From IMG/VR virus record IMGVR_UViG_3300050821_002455, positions 1 to 27,098 of that record: a DNA stretch of 27,098 nt; one strand, written 5' to 3'. The stretch's first letter is position 1, and every line of letters starts with the position of its first letter. Positions 8,101 to 13,562 of the stretch are shown here, piece after piece. This DNA comes from a virus. The notes below the pieces were generated by a model. It was given only the letters and a program-made list of their open reading frames with translations. It was not told the DNA's origin and searched no databases. The position numbers and the translations under genes were made by a program.

Positions 8101-8520
8101 CGAGGTCTGTCCAGAACCAGCGCCTTTGCTAAGAAGCAGTGTTTTGGTATTTGGTCCCGTGCCGTCATAAACCGCTGTGGGCGTATCGACAATGACCCTG
8201 ATACTCTCAATGCCCGTATTCGGGTCAGTGATGCGGAACTCGTAGAATGTGTTCGGAGCTGTGAATGTTTGGCTGTTGTAAACCGACAGTCCGGGACGAC
8301 GTGCCCAGGTTAATTTTGGGGTCAGTTCGGTGTTCTGGCCTCCATACACGCTGTCGAATCTGGAACCGCTATAGAATTTCTCCAGCAAATACTCGACGGC
8401 ACCTTCACGCAGTGGTGAGCGATTCGTCCACAGGCCTGTGAAGAATCGGTTAATGTGTATAGGCGCATTTTTTTGGGGGCGATCAAGAGTCGCCCCTTGC
8501 GCTAAGAGGGCTGAAGGCAT
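5155..8520 (-). CDS. Probable tail nozzle/tube protein with nested repeat modules
   Basis: A 1121-aa structural protein with a strong SD (GGGAGGGG, 7 nt before ATG) directly after the stop of the 238-aa adaptor. The N-terminus (FFTGLWTNRSPLREGAVEYL then KLTWARRPGLSVYN, about 26-82) has the plan of podovirus tail-tube-B / DNA-stabilisation (gp12/gp10-type) proteins, which begin with a 'GG...R.PLR.G' and 'rRPG' segment and fold largely as beta-propellers. The final 450 residues (about 665-1121; for example LTYHLGRIFGISDEFVVYSQ and GLFIYTNSSIWLSSG) continue that beta-rich propeller-like part. Between them (about 170-665) lie four copies of a short repeat and two copies of a second repeat, listed separately. 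Order after two adaptor-like genes fits the T7-type adaptor-nozzle arrangement. Function is inferred from N-terminal pattern, size and order, with no database search. Confidence 0.65.
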   Translation of the reverse strand: MPSALLAQGATLDRPQKNAPIHINRFFTGLWTNRSPLREGAVEYLLEKFYSGSRFDSVYGGQNTELTPKLTWARRPGLSVYNSQTFTAPNTFYEFRITDPNTGIESIRVIVDTPTAVYDGTGPNTKTLLLSKGAGSGQTSFQSVGNTLYMGDGVDTKQWLWFPAWVANQVYALGDCILDPSGNIWQSQGLSLQVVSTSVASDVLTVVYSGGATVNVGDQWTFVGMTSNPSLNGITVTVATIGVNSFTASYSVPNYGTDDDTGVVFNSSQSGTSGSTLPNFAPGSDILNVVSTSIVGGFGTAGAVINVSGSPSPALAVGQAYVMSNLVYATWFNGNTLTIHQVLSANSFKAFFSHPAYSATADTGNATLVQTTTVILDGSVAWVFKGYSVRDWGIPAATVAPSVSNVFAPLGNAWVASTYWWPAVPGITNNAIILDPNGNIQLLTVVGTTHSSVPSFSTVVGHTTTDGSATWTCQGTGTRATSSVYTVGQWIAVTVTTQTKYIIGYEGGTRSPIDGGGTPGNIPVYGYKYITNFLFFVCTTAGTSSSTATASIAWASGLGGTTTDGNVIWTNAGYQITRTSSGSASPTYNTAGNVGDSQIVTNISSIDDAVSPGGGSGFIQAVSVAGASASTPPTWATASSVEQAGLITTETSGLQWTNGGPAGVANTGTWVYAYSFGDSITNHEGTASPLSVPILEAANSAISISGNGDPKWATDFSDIINIYRSVQGSSVPFRLTSIPAPANGGSWSYVDTSPDPPNPLSILNELISPDLTGTNAPPPTNLIGLTYHLGRIFGISDEFVVYSQTSGEEVGVGVDSWSAENFFQMPSTPVVNWPSAAGLFIYTNSSIWLSSGLDNNGNPLAPILFLDQTGILSPNAFAVNGSTPFIFASDSTNEIQDPASGVQYTGIPIANLLQAFSAPGSYVTWHSFGIDQGFYVADGSTGWYRLALLSPPETGYAWCTKANIVGGCKCVKSVETSPGVRQLLIGPAMSGPILFRDLTTNADNGTPFPANTIIGSIVLAQPNQCAEVVSVTSECTAVGSRPTIGILADEISGTFENLQIKVNDPPYLESSQSLYADRWYFDQLETPAWMRHLMLNFAWPEENQANELLTYSLFGSVHTEG
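6541..6672 (-). repeat. Module A copy 4, divergent
   Basis: Residues about 617-660: GFIQAVSVAGASASTPPTW, then GLITTETSGLQWTNGG. The TTDG core has changed to TTETS, but spacing and the final W-x-x-G(G) are kept. Confidence 0.45.
6799..6933 (-). repeat. Module A copy 3
   Basis: Residues about 530-574: LFFVCTTAGTSSST, AWASGLGG, then TTTDGNVIWTNAGY. The N-terminal 'DP.GN' part is replaced, but the second half matches copy 2 closely. Confidence 0.55.
7093..7230 (-). repeat. Module A copy 2, uninterrupted
   Basis: Residues about 431-476 of the 1121-aa protein: IILDPNGNIQLLTVVG, then SSVPSFS and GHTTTDGSATWTCQG. This is the cleanest copy and defines the module: 'ILDP.GNIQ....G.s..s.P.f....G.tTTDGs.tW...G', about 45 residues. 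Confidence 0.65.
7414..7662 (-). repeat. Module B copy 2 inserted in module A
   Basis: Residues about 287-369: LNVVSTSIVG, ALAVGQAYVMS, FNGNTLTIHQVL, NSFKAFFSH, then TADTGNATL. It aligns with module B copy 1 segment for segment (VVSTS; VGQ/VGD; NG.TLT; NSF.A; DTG), though overall identity is low, so the duplication is old or the copies were acquired separately. Confidence 0.55.
7729..7947 (-). repeat. Module B copy 1 inserted in module A
   Basis: Residues about 192-264. The pattern runs LQVVSTS, a VNVGDQWTF segment, LNGITVTVATI, NSFTASY, then TDDDTG. It resembles small beta-sandwich repeats of the 'VG..V.I.G.....yNG..tVt.V.s.tsFta......TG' kind common in phage tail and surface proteins. Its partner is residues 287-369. 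Confidence 0.55.
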
Positions 8521-9237
8521 TTACTGTCCCCTCCCTGCCGCGCCTGCCTGCAACATCTGCCCTGAGTAAACTCCGGTCTGAACTACTGCATCCCATTGCT
8601 GCATGAAAATGGCTTTATCTTGCTCGCTGAGACCTTCGGCAACCGCCAGCAGAGACCCAATCCACTTGCTGTTCATCGTTGAAAATCTTGTATCATCGGC
8701 AAACAATTCCATCAGCGCCGTGAAGCCATAGTTGTAAACCTGCCCAAACATATCCGGGATTGACCAGACACTATTCAGGGAAGTTAGCAGCGGCGCACGT
8801 TTCTGATAGACCACGCCGACTGTGTAGCTCTGATCCGGCACGCCCGGCATAAAACGGAAAGTGATATTGCCATTGTTGTCATCGAGGAATACACCGATGC
8901 CGTGTGCCTGCCCCGAACCAGCATCCGGCGTGAGGTCTAGTTTGATATTGGCAATTTCATTTACCGTGCCACCGGAAGTTGTCGTATAGGCACGCTCGAT
9001 GAAGCCGAAACTGGGCAGATTCTGCGGCGTATCCACGCTGGGCTGGGAGAATTTTGCCGTAGCGCGATTCCATGCCCACTTAAATGGCGGGGCCAATATC
9101 GTTTGTTGAACAATATTGGCCGCCGTTAATGCGGGTTCGAGCCCGCTCGCTCCACCGACTGCCAAAGGCCTACGGCCAAGGTAGAAGGTCGCGAAGTCGA
9201 TGGAATTCTGAACTGTGCGGGTGTTACTGATGCCCAT
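8521..9237 (-). CDS. Adaptor-like structural protein (short paralog)
   Basis: A 238-aa protein, ATG 3 nt after the stop of the 356-aa gene, with no strong SD, so probably translationally coupled. The N-terminal region reads GGASGLEPALTAANIVQQTI then FKWAWN. The same pattern occurs in the neighbouring 356-aa protein (GGSSMEPALTVGNIVMAEL and YNWRWN). The C-terminal halves also align (QKRAPLLTSL..IPDMFGQVYNYG against GQYKPTRFTSL..IPDDFSQYFMQG). The two are therefore paralogs. Location between capsid genes and the nozzle gene fits a head-tail adaptor/tail-tube-A role in a short-tailed phage, which is inferred. Nothing catalytic is visible. Confidence 0.6.
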   Translation of the reverse strand: MGISNTRTVQNSIDFATFYLGRRPLAVGGASGLEPALTAANIVQQTILAPPFKWAWNRATAKFSQPSVDTPQNLPSFGFIERAYTTTSGGTVNEIANIKLDLTPDAGSGQAHGIGVFLDDNNGNITFRFMPGVPDQSYTVGVVYQKRAPLLTSLNSVWSIPDMFGQVYNYGFTALMELFADDTRFSTMNSKWIGSLLAVAEGLSEQDKAIFMQQWDAVVQTGVYSGQMLQAGAAGRGQ

Positions 9238-9240
9238 AGG

Positions 9241-10311
9241 CTAACCGGGTGCAAACGGCCACGCCGCTGAAGGCCAAGGCATGTCATATCCGCCCATGAT
9301 GTCCGTGCCGGGGTATGCTTGATAAAATTCCGGCTCTCTGTCAGCTTGTCCTTCGGCGTCTGAAATCGCCTTCTGCCACAGAAGATATTCCGGCTGGAAT
9401 TTAGCCCTGATCTTCTCTTCCGGCGATCTCTGGTAGCAGTACGTTCTGAAGCCTTGCATGAAATACTGCGAGAAATCATCAGGAATCGGATTGATAAACT
9501 GCGCAAGCGAAGTGAATCTGGTTGGCTTATATTGTCCCACCAACATTACCAACCAGATCACCCCACCTGAAGCCTCGATAGGCGCAAGCCTGATTCCTTG
9601 CCCGTAAGGGTCTGCAACAGTCCATTGCACGGTGCCGTCTGTCGTTACAGTGCCCACTGCGGCGTTTGCGGCGGGCCAGGAAGGGGCCGAATTGCCACAA
9701 GTGCCATATTGGGTCAAAACCTGAATATTGCTGTTAGGATCGATGATTTGCGTGGTAGGGTTCTGTGGCGTTACTGTTACTCCAATCGGGTTGCCATAGA
9801 CCTGTCCCGGCCCCGGATTCAACTGCCCGGTCAGATTTGGATTCGGGGCCGTGGCACCAGTTCCCCAGGTTCCGTACTGCAAATTAGCATTATTCAGCCA
9901 TGCCGCCTGATATGGTCTCCCGTAAGAATTTGACGTGGGCAGCATCGCCTTCCCAACTTCTAGGGGAAACTTGCGCTTGGGGATGCAGGAGGAATTGATG
10001 TCTATGATTACGCCGGATTCGAGCCAACCCAGGTTGGTAAGATTTGGAGGGTTCTGCGTCCAGACTCCATTAGCTAAAGCTGCACCACCCGAAGCATAGT
10101 CGTTTTGCCAGCCGTTAGTCGCGAAGGGTGTGATATTGAATGAGTTCCAGCGCCAGTTGTAACGGCGGGAGCAAAGCTCGGCCATCACGATGTTGCCCAC
10201 GGTGAGTGCTGGCTCCATGCTGGACCCGCCCGATTGAAGCACGGGCTTAATGTCGCCAAACCTCAAAGCATCATTGATGCAGGCTTGCAGTGAAACGCTG
10301 GAGCTAGGCAT
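9241..10311 (-). CDS. Adaptor-like structural protein (long paralog with module A insert)
   Basis: A 356-aa protein, paralogous to the 238-aa protein downstream (see that entry for matched segments). The extra length comes mainly from residues about 125-240. This part holds a Pro/Asn/Gly-rich stretch and one copy of the short repeat found four times in the nozzle protein. The C-terminus (residues about 260-340) is helical and resembles the paralog, ending with a Trp/Pro-rich tail. A GGAGG lies 13 nt upstream of the ATG, rather far, and the ATG is only 30 nt from the start of the divergent plus-strand 62-aa gene. Proposed role: head-tail adaptor or tail-tube component; the tandem pair may form mixed rings or successive rings. 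Confidence 0.6.
   Translation of the reverse strand: MPSSSVSLQACINDALRFGDIKPVLQSGGSSMEPALTVGNIVMAELCSRRYNWRWNSFNITPFATNGWQNDYASGGAALANGVWTQNPPNLTNLGWLESGVIIDINSSCIPKRKFPLEVGKAMLPTSNSYGRPYQAAWLNNANLQYGTWGTGATAPNPNLTGQLNPGPGQVYGNPIGVTVTPQNPTTQIIDPNSNIQVLTQYGTCGNSAPSWPAANAAVGTVTTDGTVQWTVADPYGQGIRLAPIEASGGVIWLVMLVGQYKPTRFTSLAQFINPIPDDFSQYFMQGFRTYCYQRSPEEKIRAKFQPEYLLWQKAISDAEGQADREPEFYQAYPGTDIMGGYDMPWPSAAWPFAPG
9607..9750 (-). repeat. Module A copy 5, inside the long adaptor paralog
   Basis: Residues about 188-235 of the 356-aa protein: IIDPNSNIQVLTQYG, NSAPSWPA, then VGTVTTDGTVQWTV. It matches module A copy 2 of the nozzle protein nearly position by position. The short paralog lacks it. Confidence 0.6.
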
Positions 10312-10341
10312 GTATGCTAGGATGCCTCCGAGGATATTGCC

Positions 10342-10530
10342 ATGAAATGGGTATTGCTAATCCTGCTCTGCTGCGTCACTCTTTCAGCATCTGACAGTCC
10401 GCAAATAATCGTTTACGTTGACCGCATTAATCCCAAGCAGAAAGAACACGTCATCTCCGGCAAAGAAGTCTTGGGCTTTAGTTGCACTTCGTTGACGACT
10501 GGCGATGAATGTTTCGTCTTGAGTCGCTAG
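10342..10530 (+). CDS. Small secreted protein on the opposite strand (moron candidate)
   Basis: A 62-aa protein and the only persuasive plus-strand gene. An SD (GAGG, 8 nt before ATG) is well placed. Residues 1-17 (MKWVLLILLCCVTLSAS) form a signal peptide: a Lys, a hydrophobic core, then Ala-Ser. The mature part is about 45 residues, with two Cys (in SCTSL and DECF) that could form a disulphide. The gene exactly fills the gap between two minus-strand genes: it starts 30 nt from the divergent 356-aa gene and its TAG overlaps the TAG of the convergent 228-aa gene within CTAG. An envelope-located product expressed separately from the virion genes fits lysogenic conversion or superinfection exclusion, but no family is recognised. 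No convincing sigma-70 promoter is seen upstream. Confidence 0.65.
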   Translation: MKWVLLILLCCVTLSASDSPQIIVYVDRINPKQKEHVISGKEVLGFSCTSLTTGDECFVLSR

Positions 10531-11213
10531 GCTGCGGGTTGGTAGCCAGCTAAGACCAATTCGTTGGCAGGAACCTTCTTAAGAAACGCCTCAAACTTTC
10601 CAGCACTTTCCCGAAACTGATTTTGCAGCTTCGGAATGAGAAACATTGCCCCACCCGGAAGTTCACCCGCCTGACCCTCGAATGTTTTACAGGTCCATTC
10701 GAGCATCTCTCTGAAATCCTTCTTCTGCTGGAAATAGAGAGGCAGAGGCAACTTGCCTTCCGCGACATACTTCCTGCCATCGAATACCACTGAACCATCT
10801 GCTAATTCAGCCCACCAGTCGGGATCATGCCATTCCTTCTGGCAGCGAAAACACAGGCCGTACACTTCGCCAGTAGGAAGCTGTTGCTTGCTCACGGCGT
10901 AGCCGTAAATATCGCCGTCGCCCTGAAAGAAGCCGGGGCGATCTTTGCCGCCAGTCTTATGCCGGCACATTTTCTTGATGCGCTTGTCTTCGGCATGTTG
11001 AGCCGCGATCTGAGCAAGGTTGTTTTCGATTTGCTTCTGGCGCTGTTGTTTCTTCTCGGTGAATTCGCGGTTTTGCTCATTGACCACTTCTAATTCGCGC
11101 TCCGCCTTCATCAAGAGAATCACCTGACTCCGCCGCCCCATATCTTCAACCGTCAGTGAATCGAGGGGCGCATCGAGTAATTCTTGAATCGTCATGCTTT
11201 TCTTTTCTGGCAT
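10527..11213 (-). CDS. Coiled-coil protein with zinc-ribbon-like Cys/His cluster
   Basis: A 228-aa protein. The start is placed at the ATG (11211-11213) because AGGAG sits just before it; a TTG 11 codons upstream would also be open but lies beyond the SD. Residues about 25-80 are a charged helical, coiled-coil-like segment (ELEVVNEQNREFTEKKQQRQ). A CRH (residues 83-85) and a CFRC (121-124) about 38 residues apart could bind one zinc. The C-terminal part is helical and Trp/Phe-rich. It follows the major capsid gene, so it may be a minor head or assembly factor, but similar Cys/His proteins also serve in DNA packaging or regulation. The function is unknown. Its stop overlaps that of the convergent plus-strand gene. 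Confidence 0.55.
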   Translation of the reverse strand: MPEKKSMTIQELLDAPLDSLTVEDMGRRSQVILLMKAERELEVVNEQNREFTEKKQQRQKQIENNLAQIAAQHAEDKRIKKMCRHKTGGKDRPGFFQGDGDIYGYAVSKQQLPTGEVYGLCFRCQKEWHDPDWWAELADGSVVFDGRKYVAEGKLPLPLYFQQKKDFREMLEWTCKTFEGQAGELPGGAMFLIPKLQNQFRESAGKFEAFLKKVPANELVLAGYQPAA

Positions 11214-11235
11214 ATTTCTCCTAGAGGAATGGAAA

Positions 11236-11258
11236 GGAGAGACCAATCCGATCTCTCC
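11236..11258 (-). promoter_or_regulatory. Hairpin 2 downstream of the capsid gene
   Basis: GGAGAGA and TCTCTCC form a perfect 7-bp stem with a 9-nt loop. On the minus-strand RNA it is followed by UUUCC and then, about 20 nt on, by the SD of the 228-aa gene. It shares bases 11251-11258 with hairpin 1, so only one can form at a time. It could act as an attenuator, mRNA stabiliser or weak terminator; the U tract is too short for a sure call. Confidence 0.4.
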
Positions 11259-11298
11259 TGTATCTCATATCTCCCAACCTGTTATGAGATCAGGAGAT
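11251..11298 (-). promoter_or_regulatory. Hairpin 1 at the capsid gene stop codon
   Basis: CCTGTATCTCATA (11257-11269) pairs with TATGAGATCAGG (11283-11294) with one bulged base; outer bases (ATCTC with GAGAT) can extend the stem. The capsid stop codon lies inside the right arm. A strong stem just after the most highly expressed phage gene is a common place for a partial terminator or 3' RNA-protecting element. Confidence 0.45.
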
Positions 11299-12315
11299 GT
11301 TGCTCGGCGCATCGCTATACCTGAGGCGCATTGTCGTGTCTGGGCCAAGCGACGCAGCGTACTTGAGGTTGTAGCTGGTCCACCCGCCAATTACGCCAAC
11401 CGGATCAGCCGCCGATGTTGCCGGAGACTTCACCAATTCAGTGGAGATGTTCCGCCACTCACCTTCGCCGATCTTCGCGCCCTCTTTGGCACCCAGAGAG
11501 ATGCCGAAGGTTGCGTTCTGACCGAATACATAGGTGCGGTAGGCGGTAACACCCGTGTGGCCCAAGTAGTTCGTGGTCTGCGTGACCATCTGGCACTGGT
11601 AAGCCCTGATTCCTGAGATATCCAGAATTGGAGCTTCTTCGCCAGGTAGGTCATACAGCATGTCGCGGTCCTGAGCGCCGCGCACTGCCGCAAACTTCGC
11701 AATGTCCGTGATGCCGCCCGTCGAGGTGTCGTTTAGTGCATCACCGCAAACGAAAGGATGCACGAGCATTCCAAAGCGATTGGCTGCTTGGTCGAAAGGT
11801 TTTACGCCACGGCCTTGCAGGGACTGAACCATCGCCACAAAAGTGGTTTTGGTCATCGTTACGTTGTAAGCCAACGATAACGCGTTGACTGAGGAATCAA
11901 TCGTCGGCGCAGTGTCTACCACGTTGCGATGTACGGTGTTCAGTGACAGCGCAGCACGATAAGCAATTTCCTCGCGGAGATTGCCGAGTGCATCGTCGAT
12001 TGCAGTTTGCAGCGCATAGTCAGACAGCGAAATATAGTCGCCATACTGCCCAATGGTCGTGGTATTCGTCAGCACAGTGGGAGTAATTCCAGAACCCACA
12101 GTACCTTCTGAGATTTGGACGGTGTTAGCAGCGAAGGGCTGATACATGAATAATTCCAGCTTATTGCCGGAGTTCATGGGCAGCGGTCGCCGCTCAGAGA
12201 GTCGGAGAAATAGCGTCCACACCTTCAGGTTCTGCACGAAATTGCGATCGTAGAAAGTGACCGTAGCTTGCGGCAGAGCGTTAGAAGTGGTTGACGCCGG
12301 ATTATATCCGGACAT
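11290..12315 (-). CDS. Major capsid protein, N4-gp56 family
   Basis: A 341-aa HK97-fold-type capsid protein recognisable as the N4-gp56 family from its N-terminal half. TFYDRNFVQNLK is followed by LRLSERRPLPMNSGNKLELF (about 38-57), then ISEGTVGSGITPT and IGQYGDYISLSDYA (about 88-101). These match the family plan 'R.Lk....R.g....LPkn.GkTi.frr....l....EG..P....l.....a...qYGdy...sD'. The protein lies just after the scaffold-like gene and before other head/tail genes, as expected. An AGG about 10 nt before the ATG serves as SD. Length is a little below many family members. No N-terminal cleaved delta domain is obvious; a separate scaffold protein takes that role. Confidence 0.88.
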   Translation of the reverse strand: MSGYNPASTTSNALPQATVTFYDRNFVQNLKVWTLFLRLSERRPLPMNSGNKLELFMYQPFAANTVQISEGTVGSGITPTVLTNTTTIGQYGDYISLSDYALQTAIDDALGNLREEIAYRAALSLNTVHRNVVDTAPTIDSSVNALSLAYNVTMTKTTFVAMVQSLQGRGVKPFDQAANRFGMLVHPFVCGDALNDTSTGGITDIAKFAAVRGAQDRDMLYDLPGEEAPILDISGIRAYQCQMVTQTTNYLGHTGVTAYRTYVFGQNATFGISLGAKEGAKIGEGEWRNISTELVKSPATSAADPVGVIGGWTSYNLKYAASLGPDTTMRLRYSDAPSNIS

Positions 12316-12359
12316 CGAGTTTTACCTGCTGAGTGATTTTGCAGGAACCAGCGAGACAA

Positions 12360-13256
12360 CTACTGACGAACCGCCTTGGCGTTATGAGGCCACTGGCCAG
12401 TAGACTCATAATGTTTCTTCAGTTCGTCGGCGGTCATCATCGCTAGTTCTTGAGCTGTCGGCCCCTTCTTCCTTGCAGGCGATCCGCCTCCGGAGGCAGA
12501 ACGCGATGTGAGGGCTGAGGGTATGACCGACTGCGGTGCAGGCACTTCGGCAGGGGGTTCAATCCGAACTTCTGCGGGCGGTGCTGCTTCTACAACGGGT
12601 GGTTCTGGCACTTCTGGTGCAGGCTCCTCCTGGGCCAGTACCAACAATCCGTTGGCACTGAGTTCCTTGAAGGCAAGTTCAAAATTCTTGAGAGTCGGCC
12701 CAATCTTGCGGGTCATAAAAAATTGGTTTAGGGCATCGCGATTTTCCGGGCAGGGCACAAATTCAGGGTGGGCAGACATAAACAAGCGAGCTGCCTCAAG
12801 AGCTTTCACTTGGGCAGCATCCCGCGCTTGCTGGGCCTGCAACTTTGCCCCTTGTTCTGGCTTTAGGCCTGTTCTGGCTTCGTAAAGTTCGTCAAAAGCC
12901 TCCACTACTGTCTCAGGGTGAGAAAATCGCGTGGCGAGCGTCGTGCGGGCCTCGGAGGTGATTTCCCGTGGTTGGGGCAGGGGAATGTCTTCAAAGGCGT
13001 CTGCGCCCTCTGGAGCGCTATAGGAGGCCTCTTCTAGCGTTGTTTTGCGCGAGAGTTCACGGATTCTGACTGTGGCGTGCTCTTGGGCTTTTGCCAGATT
13101 GTCGATAAGTTCTTGCTCGGTGGCTCCGTAGAACGTCTGGGCTACGCCGATCACGTTTCCTTGGGCATCTTGTGGAGGCGGAATCGTGCGCGAGAACTTT
13201 CTAGGATTCGGTGTTTCGACTGGCGGTGTTTGCGGTACTTCGACTTGCGTTGCCAT
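12360..13256 (-). CDS. Scaffold / capsid assembly protein
   Basis: A 298-aa, acidic, helical protein immediately upstream of the capsid gene. The ATG at 13256 has a near-perfect SD (GGGAGG) and is preferred over an upstream in-frame TTG. Residues about 1-30 are Pro-rich. Residues about 50-210 are charged helices with coiled-coil character (AKLQAQQARDAAQVKALEAA). A Pro/Glu/Val-rich linker covers about 210-250. The C-terminus is basic and helical (ARKKGPTAQELAMMTADELK). A Pro/Glu linker followed by a basic C-terminal helix that touches the coat is typical of phage scaffolds. The MTADELKKHYESTGQWP tail resembles short motifs of capsid assembly proteins of related phages. Confidence rests on place and composition. 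Confidence 0.7.
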   Translation of the reverse strand: MATQVEVPQTPPVETPNPRKFSRTIPPPQDAQGNVIGVAQTFYGATEQELIDNLAKAQEHATVRIRELSRKTTLEEASYSAPEGADAFEDIPLPQPREITSEARTTLATRFSHPETVVEAFDELYEARTGLKPEQGAKLQAQQARDAAQVKALEAARLFMSAHPEFVPCPENRDALNQFFMTRKIGPTLKNFELAFKELSANGLLVLAQEEPAPEVPEPPVVEAAPPAEVRIEPPAEVPAPQSVIPSALTSRSASGGGSPARKKGPTAQELAMMTADELKKHYESTGQWPHNAKAVRQ

Positions 13257-13274
13257 GTTTCCTCCCAATACGGG

Positions 13275-13562
13275 TTATTTCTTAAATCCTCGTTTTTTAG
13301 CTGAATCTGCGGGTTCTTGCTGTTTAAATTCTGTGACGTGATAGCGGATGGTTTCGTCCAGTTTTAAAAATAGCGCTCTCTGGGCATAAGCGACAGCCTG
13401 TTTTGCCACTACTTCTGTACTCCACGGCGGTTCGCCAATCAGATCATTTTCCGATTCGGTGCAAATATCCTCGATAATGTCATAGACCTGTTGCAATGCT
13501 CCGTCGTAGATGTTCGACAGCGTTGCAGCACGCCCTTGGGGAGGCTCCCTGAGAGGAATCAT
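13275..13562 (-). CDS. Small head-module protein of unknown function
   Basis: A 95-aa, mainly helical protein whose ATG overlaps the portal stop as ATGA. The sequence LQQVYDIIEDICTESEND and QAVAYAQRALFLKLDETIRY suggests two long helices with an acidic first and a basic tail (KKRGFKK). It sits between portal and scaffold, where small helical proteins (portal-associated or head-completion proteins) are common, but no family is recognised. Confidence 0.6.
   Translation of the reverse strand: MIPLREPPQGRAATLSNIYDGALQQVYDIIEDICTESENDLIGEPPWSTEVVAKQAVAYAQRALFLKLDETIRYHVTEFKQQEPADSAKKRGFKK

Noticed and set aside
10240-10341. Promoter for the plus-strand microprotein
   Set aside because: TTGCAG (10285-10290) and TATGCT (10313-10318) are the closest matches but are 22 nt apart, too far for sigma-70; not called.
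10527-11246. Longer 239-aa version of the zinc-ribbon-like gene from a TTG
   Set aside because: The ATG at 11213 has an AGGAG just before it; the TTG lies beyond the SD and inside hairpin 2.
12360-13268. 302-aa version of the scaffold from a TTG
   Set aside because: The ATG at 13256 has a near-perfect SD overlapping the extra codons (GGGAGG), so those codons are leader.
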